Part shown: positions 1-8,153 of the stretch, piece after piece | Numbering within the stretch: the stretch's first letter is position 1 | Layout: every line of letters begins with the position of its first letter | DNA from: Desulfovibrionaceae bacterium | GTDB lineage: Bacteria > Desulfobacterota > Desulfovibrionia > Desulfovibrionales > Desulfovibrionaceae | Direction: 5' to 3' | DNA length: 64,000 bases | NCBI GenBank assembly: GCA_015709205.1 | Contig: JACCQO010000006.1 | Location: 94,422-158,421 of the forward strand | The notes under the pieces: model-generated | The model's database searches: none | The model's input: the letters and a program-made list of their open reading frames with translations, nothing else | What the model was told of the DNA's origin: nothing | Program-made: the position numbers and the translations under genes

Positions 1-110
1 CGCACGACCTTGTTTTTCATGACGTTGTCGTACACGGGTCCGGCCAGGGCCAGGGACGCGGTCACCAGGAGCATGGTCGCGGCCATGAGGCAGGTTTTCA
101 ACACGCGCAT
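1..110 (-). CDS. Amino-acid ABC transporter substrate-binding protein, N-terminal fragment (runs off the window)
   Basis: Only the first 36 codons are present. They start at ATG (108-110, read on the minus strand) behind a GGAGG Shine-Dalgarno at about 116-120. The translation begins MRVLKTCLMAATMLLVTASL and ends its hydrophobic stretch at LALA/GP, a clean Sec signal peptide with a likely cleavage site after residue 23. The gene follows a polar amino-acid ABC ATPase on the same strand with about 80 bases between them. That arrangement suggests the periplasmic binding protein of the same importer. The ligand cannot be judged from this fragment, and the product call rests mainly on context. Confidence 0.6.
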   Translation of the reverse strand, partial: MRVLKTCLMAATMLLVTASLALAGPVYDNVMKNKVV

Positions 111-165
111 AGTGTCCTCCAAATGGTTGAGGTGTCGGTTGTGGTGAACCATCCGTACCATATTC

Positions 166-184
166 GGCCCGCTTGTGGCGGGCC
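166..184 (-). other. Intercistronic hairpin between ATPase gene and binding-protein gene
   Basis: GGCCCGC and GCGGGCC form a perfect 7-bp stem around a 5-base loop, just after the ATPase stop codon and before the binding-protein start. No T tract follows, so this is more likely an mRNA-processing or stabilising hairpin, or a weak attenuator, than a full terminator. Confidence 0.4.
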
Positions 185-192
185 GTTCGGGT

Positions 193-921
<729 letters not shown>

Positions 922-1655
922 AATTCACTCCCCTTCCTGGTCTGGCCTTCGAAAAAAGACAGATAGTCCTAGCAAACCAGAGAGGTCGGGGCAACGGCAA
1001 ATTTTGTCTCTATTTCCATACTTGCTCAAAAATGTTGAAGGAATTCATCTGAAGGCGCGTTGCGTTTTTTGTTGAAAACAGGGCGCGCAGGGGCGGGAGG
1101 CCGCGCGGGAAGCGGCGGCGCGGAAAAGGGCGGAGCCGGATTGCGCATCGTGCGGCGCACACGCGAAGCGCCAACCGGATTGGCGGGGGACGGCTTTGCC
1201 CTGGACGCTGCGCACGGTTCGCCAACCAAGTGGGCATGTCCCCCCTCCTCGCGGGGCATGTGGCCTTTGCGCGTCGGGTTCGGCACGGTTGCACCCGCCC
1301 GTAACCGGCTTGTTTGCTTGCGGCAACCTCGGCTGGCTTAATTCTTGCTTTTTTGCTACCGAAAGGCGGAAGCCCCCGGCATATTCATGCCGGGATGTCC
1401 GCGCCTGGAATGGTGGTCGTTTCCTGGGTTTTTTTCGGGCGGATTCCGGCGCGGTTCCGCACGGCCCGGGCCGTTGCCGGCCAGGCCGGGATTGCAGGAT
1501 GATCGCAGGATGGTTGAGGCTGTGTCGGCCGATTCGGGTGGCCCTTGGCATGGTGCCGGGGCGCGGGGCCCGGGTCGGCATGAAATCCCTTCGGCGTGCG
1601 CTGGTCGAAACCGGGCGAATCGTTCGATCCGCACACCCAACGGCAAGGAGCACAT
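922..1655. other. 734-base intergenic region without a convincing gene
   Basis: This stretch separates the divergent ABC locus (minus) and the small secreted protein gene (plus). The ORFs crossing it on both strands are Arg/Pro/Ala-rich, lack Shine-Dalgarno sequences and resemble no family. An AT-richer patch at about 940-1080 is the likely promoter zone of the ABC operon on the minus strand. A weak -35/-10 pair (TTCCTT, 17 bases, TATGGA on the minus strand) can be drawn there but is not convincing. I see no RNA gene in it. Confidence 0.5.
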
Positions 1656-1967
1656 ATGCGCACTCTGTCCCCCATTTTTGTCGCTTTCGCGGTGGCGGCC
1701 TTTTTCCTGTGTGTTCTGGTTCCAGTCAAGGCCTATAGCTACAACAACATGAGCATTTATCTGGCAAAGACTCTCTGCGCCGGCAATGCCTATAGGATGA
1801 ATGGCTGCTACGCGTACTTCGAGGGGCGTATCGCCTCCCGCAAGGGGGCCTCCGACTCCCTGGCGTATTGCAATGGGAAGTGCGACTCGTGGTATTCTGA
1901 TGCAAACAACGCAGTAGCCAGACAGACGTGCAGGAACGGCTGCGACATGATGCATTCGCACGAATAG
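1656..1967 (+). CDS. Small secreted six-cysteine protein (hypothetical)
   Basis: Translation most likely starts at ATG 1656, six bases after AAGGAG, giving 103 residues. The upstream in-frame start lacks a ribosome site. Residues 1-26 form a signal peptide or membrane anchor (MRTLSPIFVAFAVAAFFLCV, then LVPVKA). The mature part contains six cysteines: C41, C51, C72, C76, C92 and C96. The last four make two CX3C pairs 15 residues apart (CNGKC and CRNGC). This spacing suggests a disulfide-stapled helical hairpin in the periplasm or outside the cell. I do not recognise a family. The protein is monocistronic and lies next to two tRNA genes. The reading frame and start are well supported; the function is unknown. 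Confidence 0.65.
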   Translation: MRTLSPIFVAFAVAAFFLCVLVPVKAYSYNNMSIYLAKTLCAGNAYRMNGCYAYFEGRIASRKGASDSLAYCNGKCDSWYSDANNAVARQTCRNGCDMMHSHE

Positions 1968-2126
1968 CCGAGGCACGACGGGGCACGGTTGTCGGACTCC
2001 ACATGCCGGAGCCGTGTGACGGCAACGGCGTGTGGGCCTGTGTCCACGTCGCCGCCCCGCCCCCAGGGTGGGGGCCATCGTCAGGGGAGAGTGCGCCGGG
2101 TTCGAGAGAGCGCGTCGAGCAATGAA

Positions 2127-2160
2127 AAAGGCCCCGTGTCGTTTCCGACACGGGGCCTTT
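2127..2160 (-). terminator. Rho-independent terminator of tRNA-Lys
   Basis: A perfect 15-bp stem (2127-2141 with 2146-2160) is closed by a four-base loop that reads GAAA on the minus strand. In the minus direction it ends in CCTTTTTC, so it terminates the tRNA-Lys transcript. It could also stop transcription from the small secreted-protein gene on the plus strand, where the T run is weaker. Confidence 0.85.
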
Positions 2161-2167
2161 CGTTTTC

Positions 2168-2243
<76 letters not shown>

Positions 2244-2288
2244 GTGGTGCGACCGGCGCCGTTTGGCGTTCCCCGTCGCAGGAGTGGA

Positions 2289-2318
2289 CTTCTATGCGAT
2301 GGGACCCGGGGTTGTCAA
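2289..2318 (-). promoter_or_regulatory. Sigma70-type promoter of tRNA-Lys
   Basis: On the minus strand a perfect TTGACA (2318-2313) is followed after 18 bases by TAGAAG (2294-2289), about 45 bases before the mature tRNA 5' end. Long A and T runs upstream (about 2329-2350) could act as an UP element. Confidence 0.6.
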
Positions 2319-2503
2319 GCGCGAGTCGAAAAAAAGCGATTTTTTTTTCAACAACCTGAAAAAATGGCTGAAAATAGCCGATGACTGCCGACTTCCTGGA
2401 CACCGGACGGCGCGGAAAGTCCATCGAACCCGCCCGATTGCGCAAAGGCCCGTGTTTATGACCGTGCGCGGACCCGCCAGGGGCGGGCCAGACCGGAAAA
2501 CGA

Positions 2504-2533
2504 AAAGGCCCCCAGGTATTCCTGGGGGCCTTT
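2504..2533 (-). terminator. Rho-independent terminator of tRNA-Arg
   Basis: A 13-bp perfect stem (2504-2516 with 2521-2533) has a four-base loop and ends in CCTTTTCGTTTTC on the minus strand. It sits seven bases after the tRNA-Arg CCA end. Confidence 0.85.
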
Positions 2534-2540
2534 GTCTTCG

Positions 2541-2616
2541 TGGTGCGCCCGGCAAGATTCGAACTTGCGGCCTACGGATTCGTAGTCCGGCGCTCTATCC
2601 GCTGAGCTACGGGCGC
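2541..2616 (-). tRNA. tRNA-Arg (anticodon ACG)
   Basis: The minus strand gives a 76-base cloverleaf. GCGCCCG pairs with CGGGCGC, and ACCA is encoded at the 3' end. The anticodon loop is CTACGAA with ACG at 2583-2581, and the T loop is TTCGAAT. The first anticodon base is expected to be deaminated to inosine so that it reads CGU, CGC and CGA. The top pair of the anticodon stem is a C/T mismatch; the other four pairs are perfect. Confidence 0.95.
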
Positions 2617-2630
2617 GATCGAGAAAAAGG

Positions 2631-2659
2631 CTTTTACGGAGGTGGGCCGGTTTCGTCAA
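2631..2659 (-). promoter_or_regulatory. Sigma70-type promoter of tRNA-Arg
   Basis: On the minus strand TTGACG (2659-2654) is followed by a 17-base spacer and TAAAAG (2636-2631), placing the transcription start close to the tRNA 5' end at 2616. The layout matches the tRNA-Lys promoter next door. Confidence 0.65.
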
Positions 2660-2796
2660 CCCCTTCCTTACCCCTTTTCCATAATTTTTTGCAAATCCCC
2701 AATTTACCCCGTCGCGCGGCTCGCCCGCGGCCGCTCCGCAGCACCCGGTCCGCTCCGCAGCGCCCGCGCCTTCTCGGCCGCCCCGTCCCCCGTCCC

Positions 2797-4245
2797 CTAC
2801 GCCTCCTTCTGGCGCTTCAGGTGGCGGCTGAGCGCGGGCTGGGTGATGCCCAGGTAGCGCGAGGCGATGGACTGGTTGCCGCCCGAACGGCGCAGGGCCT
2901 CGCCGATGAGTTGCTCGCGCGCCTCGTGCAGCGTGGGCAGCGTGTCCACTCCCGTGAACACGTTGGCCTCGTCCCCGGCATCGCCGCTCTCCGTTCCGCC
3001 CTGCGTCCCGCCCTGGGCCTCGGCCTGGGTCGCGGCGTGCGCGAAAATGCGCTCCTTGATGGCCGTGAGCGACAGCACCCCGCCCTTGTGCTTGCCCACG
3101 GCGTCGAAAAGCATGGTCTGCAGCTCGCGCACGTTGCCCGGAAAGGCGTAGCTCGCGAGCAGCGAAAGCAGCTCCTTGGGCGCGCGCGGCGGCTTCTTGT
3201 CCAGCCGCGCCGCGGCCGTCTCCAGGAAGTGGTTCACCAGCAGCGGCAGATCCTCCTTGCGCTGGCGCAGGGGCGGGATGTGCACCATGTGCGTCTGCAG
3301 CCGGTAGAAGAGGTCGCGCCGGAAGGGGGGGCCGCCCGCCTCGGAGCGCAGGTCGCGGTGCGTGGCCACGACCACGCGCGCGCGGGCCTTCTGCGGCAGG
3401 TCCGAGCCCAGGGGGTAGTACTCGCCCTCCTGCAGCAGGCGCAGCAGGCGCACCTGCAGCGCCGGGGTCAGGTCGCCGATCTCGTCCAGGAACAGGGTGC
3501 CGCCCTCGGCGGTCTTGAGCAGCCCCTGGCGGTTGGCGTCCGCCCCGGTGAACGCGCCCTTGCGGTGCCCGAAGAGCGTGTCCGAAAAGCTCTGCTCGTC
3601 CAGCCCGGCCACGTTCACGGCCACGAGCTTGCCCTCGCGGCCGCTCAGGGCGTGGATGGCGCGCGCGATAAGCTCCTTGCCCACGCCGGTCTCGCCCGTG
3701 ACGAGCACGGCCTCGGGCGAGGTGGCGATGGCCTCCACGTACTGGAACAGCGAGAGCATGGCCGGGTTGCGCGTGATGATCCCGGCAAAGGCCTCGGGAT
3801 GCTCCAGCCGGTCCGTGAGCACGCGGTGCTTGAGCGCGCGGTTCTCGCGCACGATGCTCTGGTGCTCGTGCGCGCGCTGCACGCAGGAGACCAGCCGGAT
3901 CTTCTCCACGGGCTTGACCAGGTAGTCGAAGGCCCCGGCCTTCATGCACTCCACCGCGGTGGTCAGCTCGTCCAGGGCCGTGATCACGATGACCGACAGC
4001 TCCGGATGCGCCTCGCGGATGCTTTGCAGCAGGGTCTGGCCGCTGACGTAGGGCATGATCAGGTCCAGCAGGACCACGCCGATGTCGCGGTCCTGGTCGA
4101 GCTGGGCCATGACCTCGCGGCTGTCCTGGCACAGGAGCACGTCCTGGATTCCGCCGGAGAGCAGGGTCAGCCGGAAGCTTTCCAGCACGTCGCGTTCGTC
4201 GTCCACGACGAGTACCTTGAATTTTTCGAGCTCAATTTGCGCCAT
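2797..4245 (-). CDS. Sigma54-dependent response regulator (NtrC/DctD family)
   Basis: This 482-residue activator has the standard three-part build. An N-terminal receiver (about residues 8-125) carries acidic pocket D15-D16, phospho-acceptor D61 in LLDLIMP, and K111. A central AAA+ domain (about 155-390) has Walker A GETGVGKE, the GAFTGA loop that contacts sigma54, and Walker [15 protein letters not shown]-terminal Fis-type helix-turn-helix ends in QSIASRYLGITQPALSRHLK. Its start overlaps the kinase stop by 14 bases, so the two are translationally coupled. The pair is divergent from a canonical sigma54 promoter (7212-7226), which is its most likely target. It should switch on the lyase-TRAP operon when the kinase senses its ligand. 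Confidence 0.95.
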   Translation of the reverse strand: MAQIELEKFKVLVVDDERDVLESFRLTLLSGGIQDVLLCQDSREVMAQLDQDRDIGVVLLDLIMPYVSGQTLLQSIREAHPELSVIVITALDELTTAVECMKAGAFDYLVKPVEKIRLVSCVQRAHEHQSIVRENRALKHRVLTDRLEHPEAFAGIITRNPAMLSLFQYVEAIATSPEAVLVTGETGVGKELIARAIHALSGREGKLVAVNVAGLDEQSFSDTLFGHRKGAFTGADANRQGLLKTAEGGTLFLDEIGDLTPALQVRLLRLLQEGEYYPLGSDLPQKARARVVVATHRDLRSEAGGPPFRRDLFYRLQTHMVHIPPLRQRKEDLPLLVNHFLETAAARLDKKPPRAPKELLSLLASYAFPGNVRELQTMLFDAVGKHKGGVLSLTAIKERIFAHAATQAEAQGGTQGGTESGDAGDEANVFTGVDTLPTLHEAREQLIGEALRRSGGNQSIASRYLGITQPALSRHLKRQKEA

Positions 4246-6892
4246 GGTGCGTTCCCTGGTGTGCGTCCTTCTTCAGGGGGAAGGAGAGGGTGACGGTGGT
4301 GCCCCGGCCTTCGGCGGACAGGAAGTTCATGGTTCCGCCCAGGTCGTGGACGATGGTCGAGGACACGGCCAGGCCCAGGCCCGTTCCGCCGGTTTCGCGT
4401 TTGGTGGTGAAGAAGGGGTCCATGACCCGGGCGATGTTCTCCTCGGCGATGCCCACGCCCTGGTCCACGACCTCGACCACTGCCAGGGAGCGCGCCACGT
4501 CGGTGTGCGAGGTCACGCGGATGGAGCGGTCCGGGTCGGGCAGGGCCTGGCAGGCGTTCTGGATGATGTTGATGAGGACCTGCTCCAGACGCTGGAAGTT
4601 GCCCTGGATGAGCAGTTCGTCCTCCTGCAGGACCATCTCGAAGTGGTGGGTGCATTTCTTGATCATGCTCGAAAGCAGGATCTCGGAGGTGCGCAGCACG
4701 CGGTTCACGTCCACGGTCTCGGTGGTGCCGATGGATTCGCGGCGCGAGAACACGAGCAGTTCCTTGACGATGCGGCCGATGCGCCGCGAGCCGTCGAGGA
4801 TGCGGCCGTTGAGCGAGGGCAGCATGTCGCGCAGGGTGGAGTAGGGGATGCCGCCCATGACGAAGTCGCCGTTCTCCTCGTAGTACTCGTCGAGCACCAC
4901 CGCGGCCTCGCGCCAGACGTCGGAAAGGGTCTGGGCCGAGGAGAGGATGTAGGTGTTGGGATTGTTGATCTCGTGGGCCACGCCCGAGGTCAGGATGCCC
5001 ATGGCGATCATCCGGTCGGCCTCGAAGAGCTGCTGCTGCTGCTCGGCGGCCTCCTTTTCCGTGCGCACCATCTTGGTGATGTCCTCGTAGACGAAGACCA
5101 TCTCGGCCACGCGGCCCTCGGCGTCGAACATGGGCGCGATGCTCACGGACACGAGCACCTCGCGGCCGTCGGGCCAGCGCAGCATGCAGCGGTCGTTGCG
5201 CGTGATGCGCCGCCGGGACAGGGCGCGGGCCGTGGGCGTGTCCTCCGGGGCCATGGGCTCGCCGTCCAGGGTGCACACGTCGTAGCGCGGCCGGCTGTAG
5301 CCCCACGGGCTCTCCAGCAAGGGGTGGATGTCCAGGAGCTGCTCGGCGTGCGGGTTGGCGAAGCTGACGTTGCCGTCCATGTCGCAGAGCACGATGCTCG
5401 CCGGGCTGGTGGCCATGATCCGCGAGAGGATGTCGCGCTCGCGGCGCAGGGCCTCCACGGCCTCCTTCTTCTCGGTCACGTCCAGGCAGAAGCCTTCCAG
5501 GAACTGCTCGGAGCGGTCCGGATCGCGGGCCAGGCGGCAGGAGAGCGAGACCCAGATGGGCTCGCCGTTCTTCTTCAGATAGCGCGTCTCGAACCCGCTG
5601 AACTCCCGCTTTTCGTTGAGCAGTTGCAGCCAGACGTCGCGGTCGCGCGGATCCACGTAGATGTCGCGCATGTCCTGCACGGCGTCGATGAGGTCCGTGG
5701 GGCTGTCGTAGCCCAGGATGCGGGCCATGGACGGGCTGGCCTCGAAGAACCGGCCCTCGGGCGTGCTCTGGTAGACGCCCATGACCGCGTTCTCGAAGAT
5801 GCTGCGGTACTTCTCCTCGGTGCGGCGCAGCATCTGCTCGGTGCGCTTTCTGTGCAGCACGTTGGCGCCCAGGAAGAAGATCAGCGTGGCCAGCCCGCCG
5901 GTCACGGCCAGGCCCAGCTCCCACAGGAAGCGCTGCAGCGAGGGCAGCGGGTCCAGGGGCCGGTCGCGCTGGCAGGAGAGGATGGACCAGCCGGGGATGA
6001 ACAACGGCTCGCGCACGATGTTGTAGGTGTCGCGGTCCAGGCGCACGCGGTTGCCCGTGAGGTTGATGGGCAGGGGCTCGATGACGTCCAGGGCGAACTG
6101 GCGGGTGGAGGCCAGGGACTCCTGGGTTTCGGGCGGCAGGATGCGCAGGGAGTGCAGCATCCAGTCGGGCCGGTTGGTGGAGAGGATCACGCCGTCCGGG
6201 GAGACCATGGCCAGGGCCTCCTCGCGGGTGTTGAAGATGTCCTCGATCTCCATCATGTCGATCTTCATCACCAGCACGCCCTTGGGCGGTTCGTCGGCGC
6301 TCTTGATGATCGGCACGGCGATGTGGATGCCGCGCTTGTGCGTGAACGCGCCCACGGCCGGGTAGAGCGCGATCTCGCCGCGCATGGCCTGGTGGAAGTA
6401 GGGGCGGAAGTTGTAGTTCTTGCCCACGAGCAGGGCCTCCTGCGAATCCGCGCTGGCAAAGGTGCGGCCCGTGGGGTCCAGGGTGTAGATCAGCGCGGTG
6501 TCGGCCATCTCGTTGACCGTGTTCAGCAGCGCGCGCGTATCCAGGTTGTTCAGCGGCCGGTCGTACATCTGGATGATCGTGGGGTTCCTGGCCAGCCGCT
6601 TGGCCATCTGGATGCGCTCCTGGAGCGTCACCTTGATCTGCTGGGCGATGAGCTTGGTGGAAAGCTCGTGGCTCTTGCGCTTGTTTTCGAGCTGCAGCAG
6701 ATGGGCGGAACTGTACCCGGCGACGAAGAGGAAGGCGGACAGGAGCACGAGGAAGAGCAGGGTGCCGTGCAGGGGCGCGACCTTGCGCCGGGCGGCGTGG
6801 GAGCGGGCGCCGTCGCCGTGCGGCGCGGCCGGTCGGCCCGGGGTGGCGGCGTTCGCGGAAGCTGCGTTGGCGTCGGAAGGGTTCGTGCTCAT
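4232..6892 (-). CDS. DctB-like membrane sensor histidine kinase with two or three PAS domains
   Basis: The chosen ATG (6892) gives 886 residues; in-frame starts further upstream only add Arg-rich sequence without a signal. A hydrophobic helix at about 43-62 and a second at about 333-353 flank a periplasmic sensor. The sensor contains NYNFRPYF (159-166), a motif typical of DctB-type Cache sensors for C4-dicarboxylates and related acids. PAS domains follow (about 360-475, 487-610), then the dimerisation domain with phospho-accepting H640 (GVAHEINNP). The C-terminal ATPase has DQGVGI and TGLGLAVS. It should autophosphorylate and pass phosphate to the regulator that begins inside its last codons. 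Ligand assignment to a carboxylic acid is inferred from the DctB motif and the neighbouring TRAP genes. Confidence 0.93.
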   Translation of the reverse strand: MSTNPSDANAASANAATPGRPAAPHGDGARSHAARRKVAPLHGTLLFLVLLSAFLFVAGYSSAHLLQLENKRKSHELSTKLIAQQIKVTLQERIQMAKRLARNPTIIQMYDRPLNNLDTRALLNTVNEMADTALIYTLDPTGRTFASADSQEALLVGKNYNFRPYFHQAMRGEIALYPAVGAFTHKRGIHIAVPIIKSADEPPKGVLVMKIDMMEIEDIFNTREEALAMVSPDGVILSTNRPDWMLHSLRILPPETQESLASTRQFALDVIEPLPINLTGNRVRLDRDTYNIVREPLFIPGWSILSCQRDRPLDPLPSLQRFLWELGLAVTGGLATLIFFLGANVLHRKRTEQMLRRTEEKYRSIFENAVMGVYQSTPEGRFFEASPSMARILGYDSPTDLIDAVQDMRDIYVDPRDRDVWLQLLNEKREFSGFETRYLKKNGEPIWVSLSCRLARDPDRSEQFLEGFCLDVTEKKEAVEALRRERDILSRIMATSPASIVLCDMDGNVSFANPHAEQLLDIHPLLESPWGYSRPRYDVCTLDGEPMAPEDTPTARALSRRRITRNDRCMLRWPDGREVLVSVSIAPMFDAEGRVAEMVFVYEDITKMVRTEKEAAEQQQQLFEADRMIAMGILTSGVAHEINNPNTYILSSAQTLSDVWREAAVVLDEYYEENGDFVMGGIPYSTLRDMLPSLNGRILDGSRRIGRIVKELLVFSRRESIGTTETVDVNRVLRTSEILLSSMIKKCTHHFEMVLQEDELLIQGNFQRLEQVLINIIQNACQALPDPDRSIRVTSHTDVARSLAVVEVVDQGVGIAEENIARVMDPFFTTKRETGGTGLGLAVSSTIVHDLGGTMNFLSAEGRGTTVTLSFPLKKDAHQGTHHGAN

Positions 6893-6974
6893 GGTGTGTC
6901 GGCTCTCGGGTCTGCGGCGCATGGCGCGTTCCGGCCGTTGTGCCGCGCGGCCGCGCGTTTCCCGCAAGAGGGAA

Positions 6975-7002
6975 AATATAGCATACCGTGCAAAAGTGTA
7001 CA
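6975..7002 (-). promoter_or_regulatory. Probable sigma70 promoter of the kinase-regulator operon
   Basis: On the minus strand TGTACA (7002-6997) and TATATT (6980-6975) are separated by 16 bases, ending about 83 bases before the kinase ATG. The -35 lies inside the inverted repeat at 6991-7017, which would allow autoregulation. Confidence 0.4.
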
Positions 7003-7017
7003 GTCCTATGACTTTTG
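6991..7017. promoter_or_regulatory. Inverted repeat CAAAAGT-N13-ACTTTTG, candidate regulator site
   Basis: CAAAAGT at 6991-6997 is matched by ACTTTTG at 7011-7017. The right arm continues into TGTAAT, which is also the right half of the palindrome at 7119-7132. It lies about 200 bases upstream of the sigma54 promoter, within range for an enhancer-binding protein. Confidence 0.4.
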
Positions 7018-7118
7018 TAATAGCAATGCCCTGCGGCATGCGCCCGGGCCGCGGGCGGTTCGATGCAGGCGGCACGGCATCTGAGCGGGCCTCTCCGGCC
7101 CGGCCGCCACGAGGGCGT

Positions 7119-7132
7119 ATTACATCTGTAAT
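7119..7132. promoter_or_regulatory. Palindrome ATTACATCTGTAAT, candidate upstream activator site
   Basis: A perfect 6+6 palindrome (ATTACA, two bases, TGTAAT) centred about 93 bases upstream of the sigma54 -24 element. That is the usual distance for NtrC-type enhancer sites. The divergent DctD-like regulator is the obvious candidate to bind it. Confidence 0.55.
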
Positions 7133-7133
7133 G

Positions 7134-7180
7134 AATCCGCAACATGGCTCCGAAGCGGGCCTAGTTGCGGATTTTTTTTT
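7134..7180 (+). terminator. Strong rho-independent terminator lying upstream of a promoter
   Basis: AATCCGCAAC (7134-7143) pairs with GTTGCGGATT (7164-7173), an inner GGC/GCC stem lies between, and a run of T follows directly. The orientation is plus, but no plus-strand gene lies upstream: the neighbour is the divergent kinase. The terminator sits between the enhancer palindrome and the sigma54 promoter. It either insulates that promoter from stray transcription or ends a small RNA. Confidence 0.7.
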
Positions 7181-7211
7181 ATTTCAAACTGTTGCCGTCA
7201 GAATGGAGAGC

Positions 7212-7226
7212 TGGCACGGCCCTTGC
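7212..7226 (+). promoter_or_regulatory. Canonical sigma54 (-24/-12) promoter of the lyase-TRAP operon
   Basis: TGGCACG, four bases, TTGC is an exact match to the sigma54 consensus with correct GG-to-GC spacing. It ends 34 bases before the lyase ATG. It sits downstream of two candidate enhancer sites and divergent from a gene for a sigma54 activator. Confidence 0.92.
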
Positions 7227-7259
7227 CTAAGGGGGGGAAACCACAAGGAGTACTTTCTC

Positions 7260-8123
7260 ATGAAAAAAACGACTCGTCTTCGCAATCTACTCGCGGCCAA
7301 GGAACTGCTCGTCGCCCCCGGCGCCTACGACATGCTCAGCGCCAAGATCATCGAGGCGGTGGGGTACAACGCCGTCTACCTGACCGGCTACGGACAGTCC
7401 GCCAGCGTGCTGGGCCAGCCCGATGTGGGCCTGCTGACCATGAGCGAGATGGCGAAACGCGCCGCGGACATGGCCGAGGCCGTGGATGTGCCCATCCTGG
7501 CCGACGGCGACACCGGTTACGGCAACCCCCTCAACGTCATGCGCACCGTGCGCGAATACGAGAAGGCCGGCGTCTGCGCCATCCAGCTCGAAGACCAGGT
7601 CTTCCCCAAGAAGTGCGGCCACATGCTCGGTCGCAAGGTCATCCCGGCCGAGGAGATGGTCCAGAAGATCAAGGCCGCGTGCGATGCGCGCATGGACGAT
7701 GACTTCGTGATCATCGCCCGCACCGACGCCCGCACCAACTTCGGTCTGGACGCCGCCCTGGAGCGCGCCGCCCTGTACAAGGAAGCTGGCGCGGACCTGC
7801 TCTTCGTCGAGTCCCCGGAGAACGAGGACGAGATGCGCAAGATCAACCAGGCGTTCCCCGAGGCCTTCACCCTGGCCAACATGCTCGAGGGCGGGCGCAC
7901 TCCCATGCCCACCGTGGCCGAGATGGAGGAAATGGGCTTCAACATCGCCATCTACTGCACCGGGCCGCTCTACGCGGCGGCCAAGGCTGTCCAGACCTAT
8001 ATGGAGGTACTCAAGAAGGAAGGAACGACCAAGAGCATCTGGAAGGATCTGCTGACCTTCCAGGAGTTCAACTCGTTCATCGGGCTGCCGCAGTACTACG
8101 AGATGGAAAAGAAGTACGCGTAG
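7260..8123 (+). CDS. Isocitrate lyase/PEP mutase-family carbon-carbon lyase
   Basis: ATG 7260 lies nine bases after AAGGAG (7245-7250) and gives 287 residues, the normal size of this TIM-barrel family. Metal-binding aspartates fall in ADGDTGYGN (81-89). The active-site loop KKCGH (117-121) carries the catalytic cysteine found in isocitrate, 2-methylisocitrate and 2,3-dimethylmalate lyases. This cysteine argues for C-C bond cleavage of a substituted malate or citrate rather than phosphonate chemistry. The gene is first in an operon with the dctPQM-type TRAP genes, 30 bases ahead of dctP. The lyase therefore probably cleaves the imported acid into a 2-oxo or dicarboxylic acid plus a smaller unit. 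The exact substrate cannot be read from sequence. Confidence 0.85.
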   Translation: MKKTTRLRNLLAAKELLVAPGAYDMLSAKIIEAVGYNAVYLTGYGQSASVLGQPDVGLLTMSEMAKRAADMAEAVDVPILADGDTGYGNPLNVMRTVREYEKAGVCAIQLEDQVFPKKCGHMLGRKVIPAEEMVQKIKAACDARMDDDFVIIARTDARTNFGLDAALERAALYKEAGADLLFVESPENEDEMRKINQAFPEAFTLANMLEGGRTPMPTVAEMEEMGFNIAIYCTGPLYAAAKAVQTYMEVLKKEGTTKSIWKDLLTFQEFNSFIGLPQYYEMEKKYA

Positions 8124-8153
8124 GCACTTTCATCAACCCAAGAGGAGGAGACC

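Noticed and set aside
2731-2761. 12-base direct repeat CCGCTCCGCAGC (2731-2742 and 2750-2761)
   Set aside because: It lies in GC-rich noncoding sequence after the regulator gene and has only two copies. No function is evident and it may be chance.
2263-4293. 676-codon open frame on the plus strand
   Set aside because: It covers both tRNA genes and runs antisense to the sigma54 regulator; the composition is artefactual.
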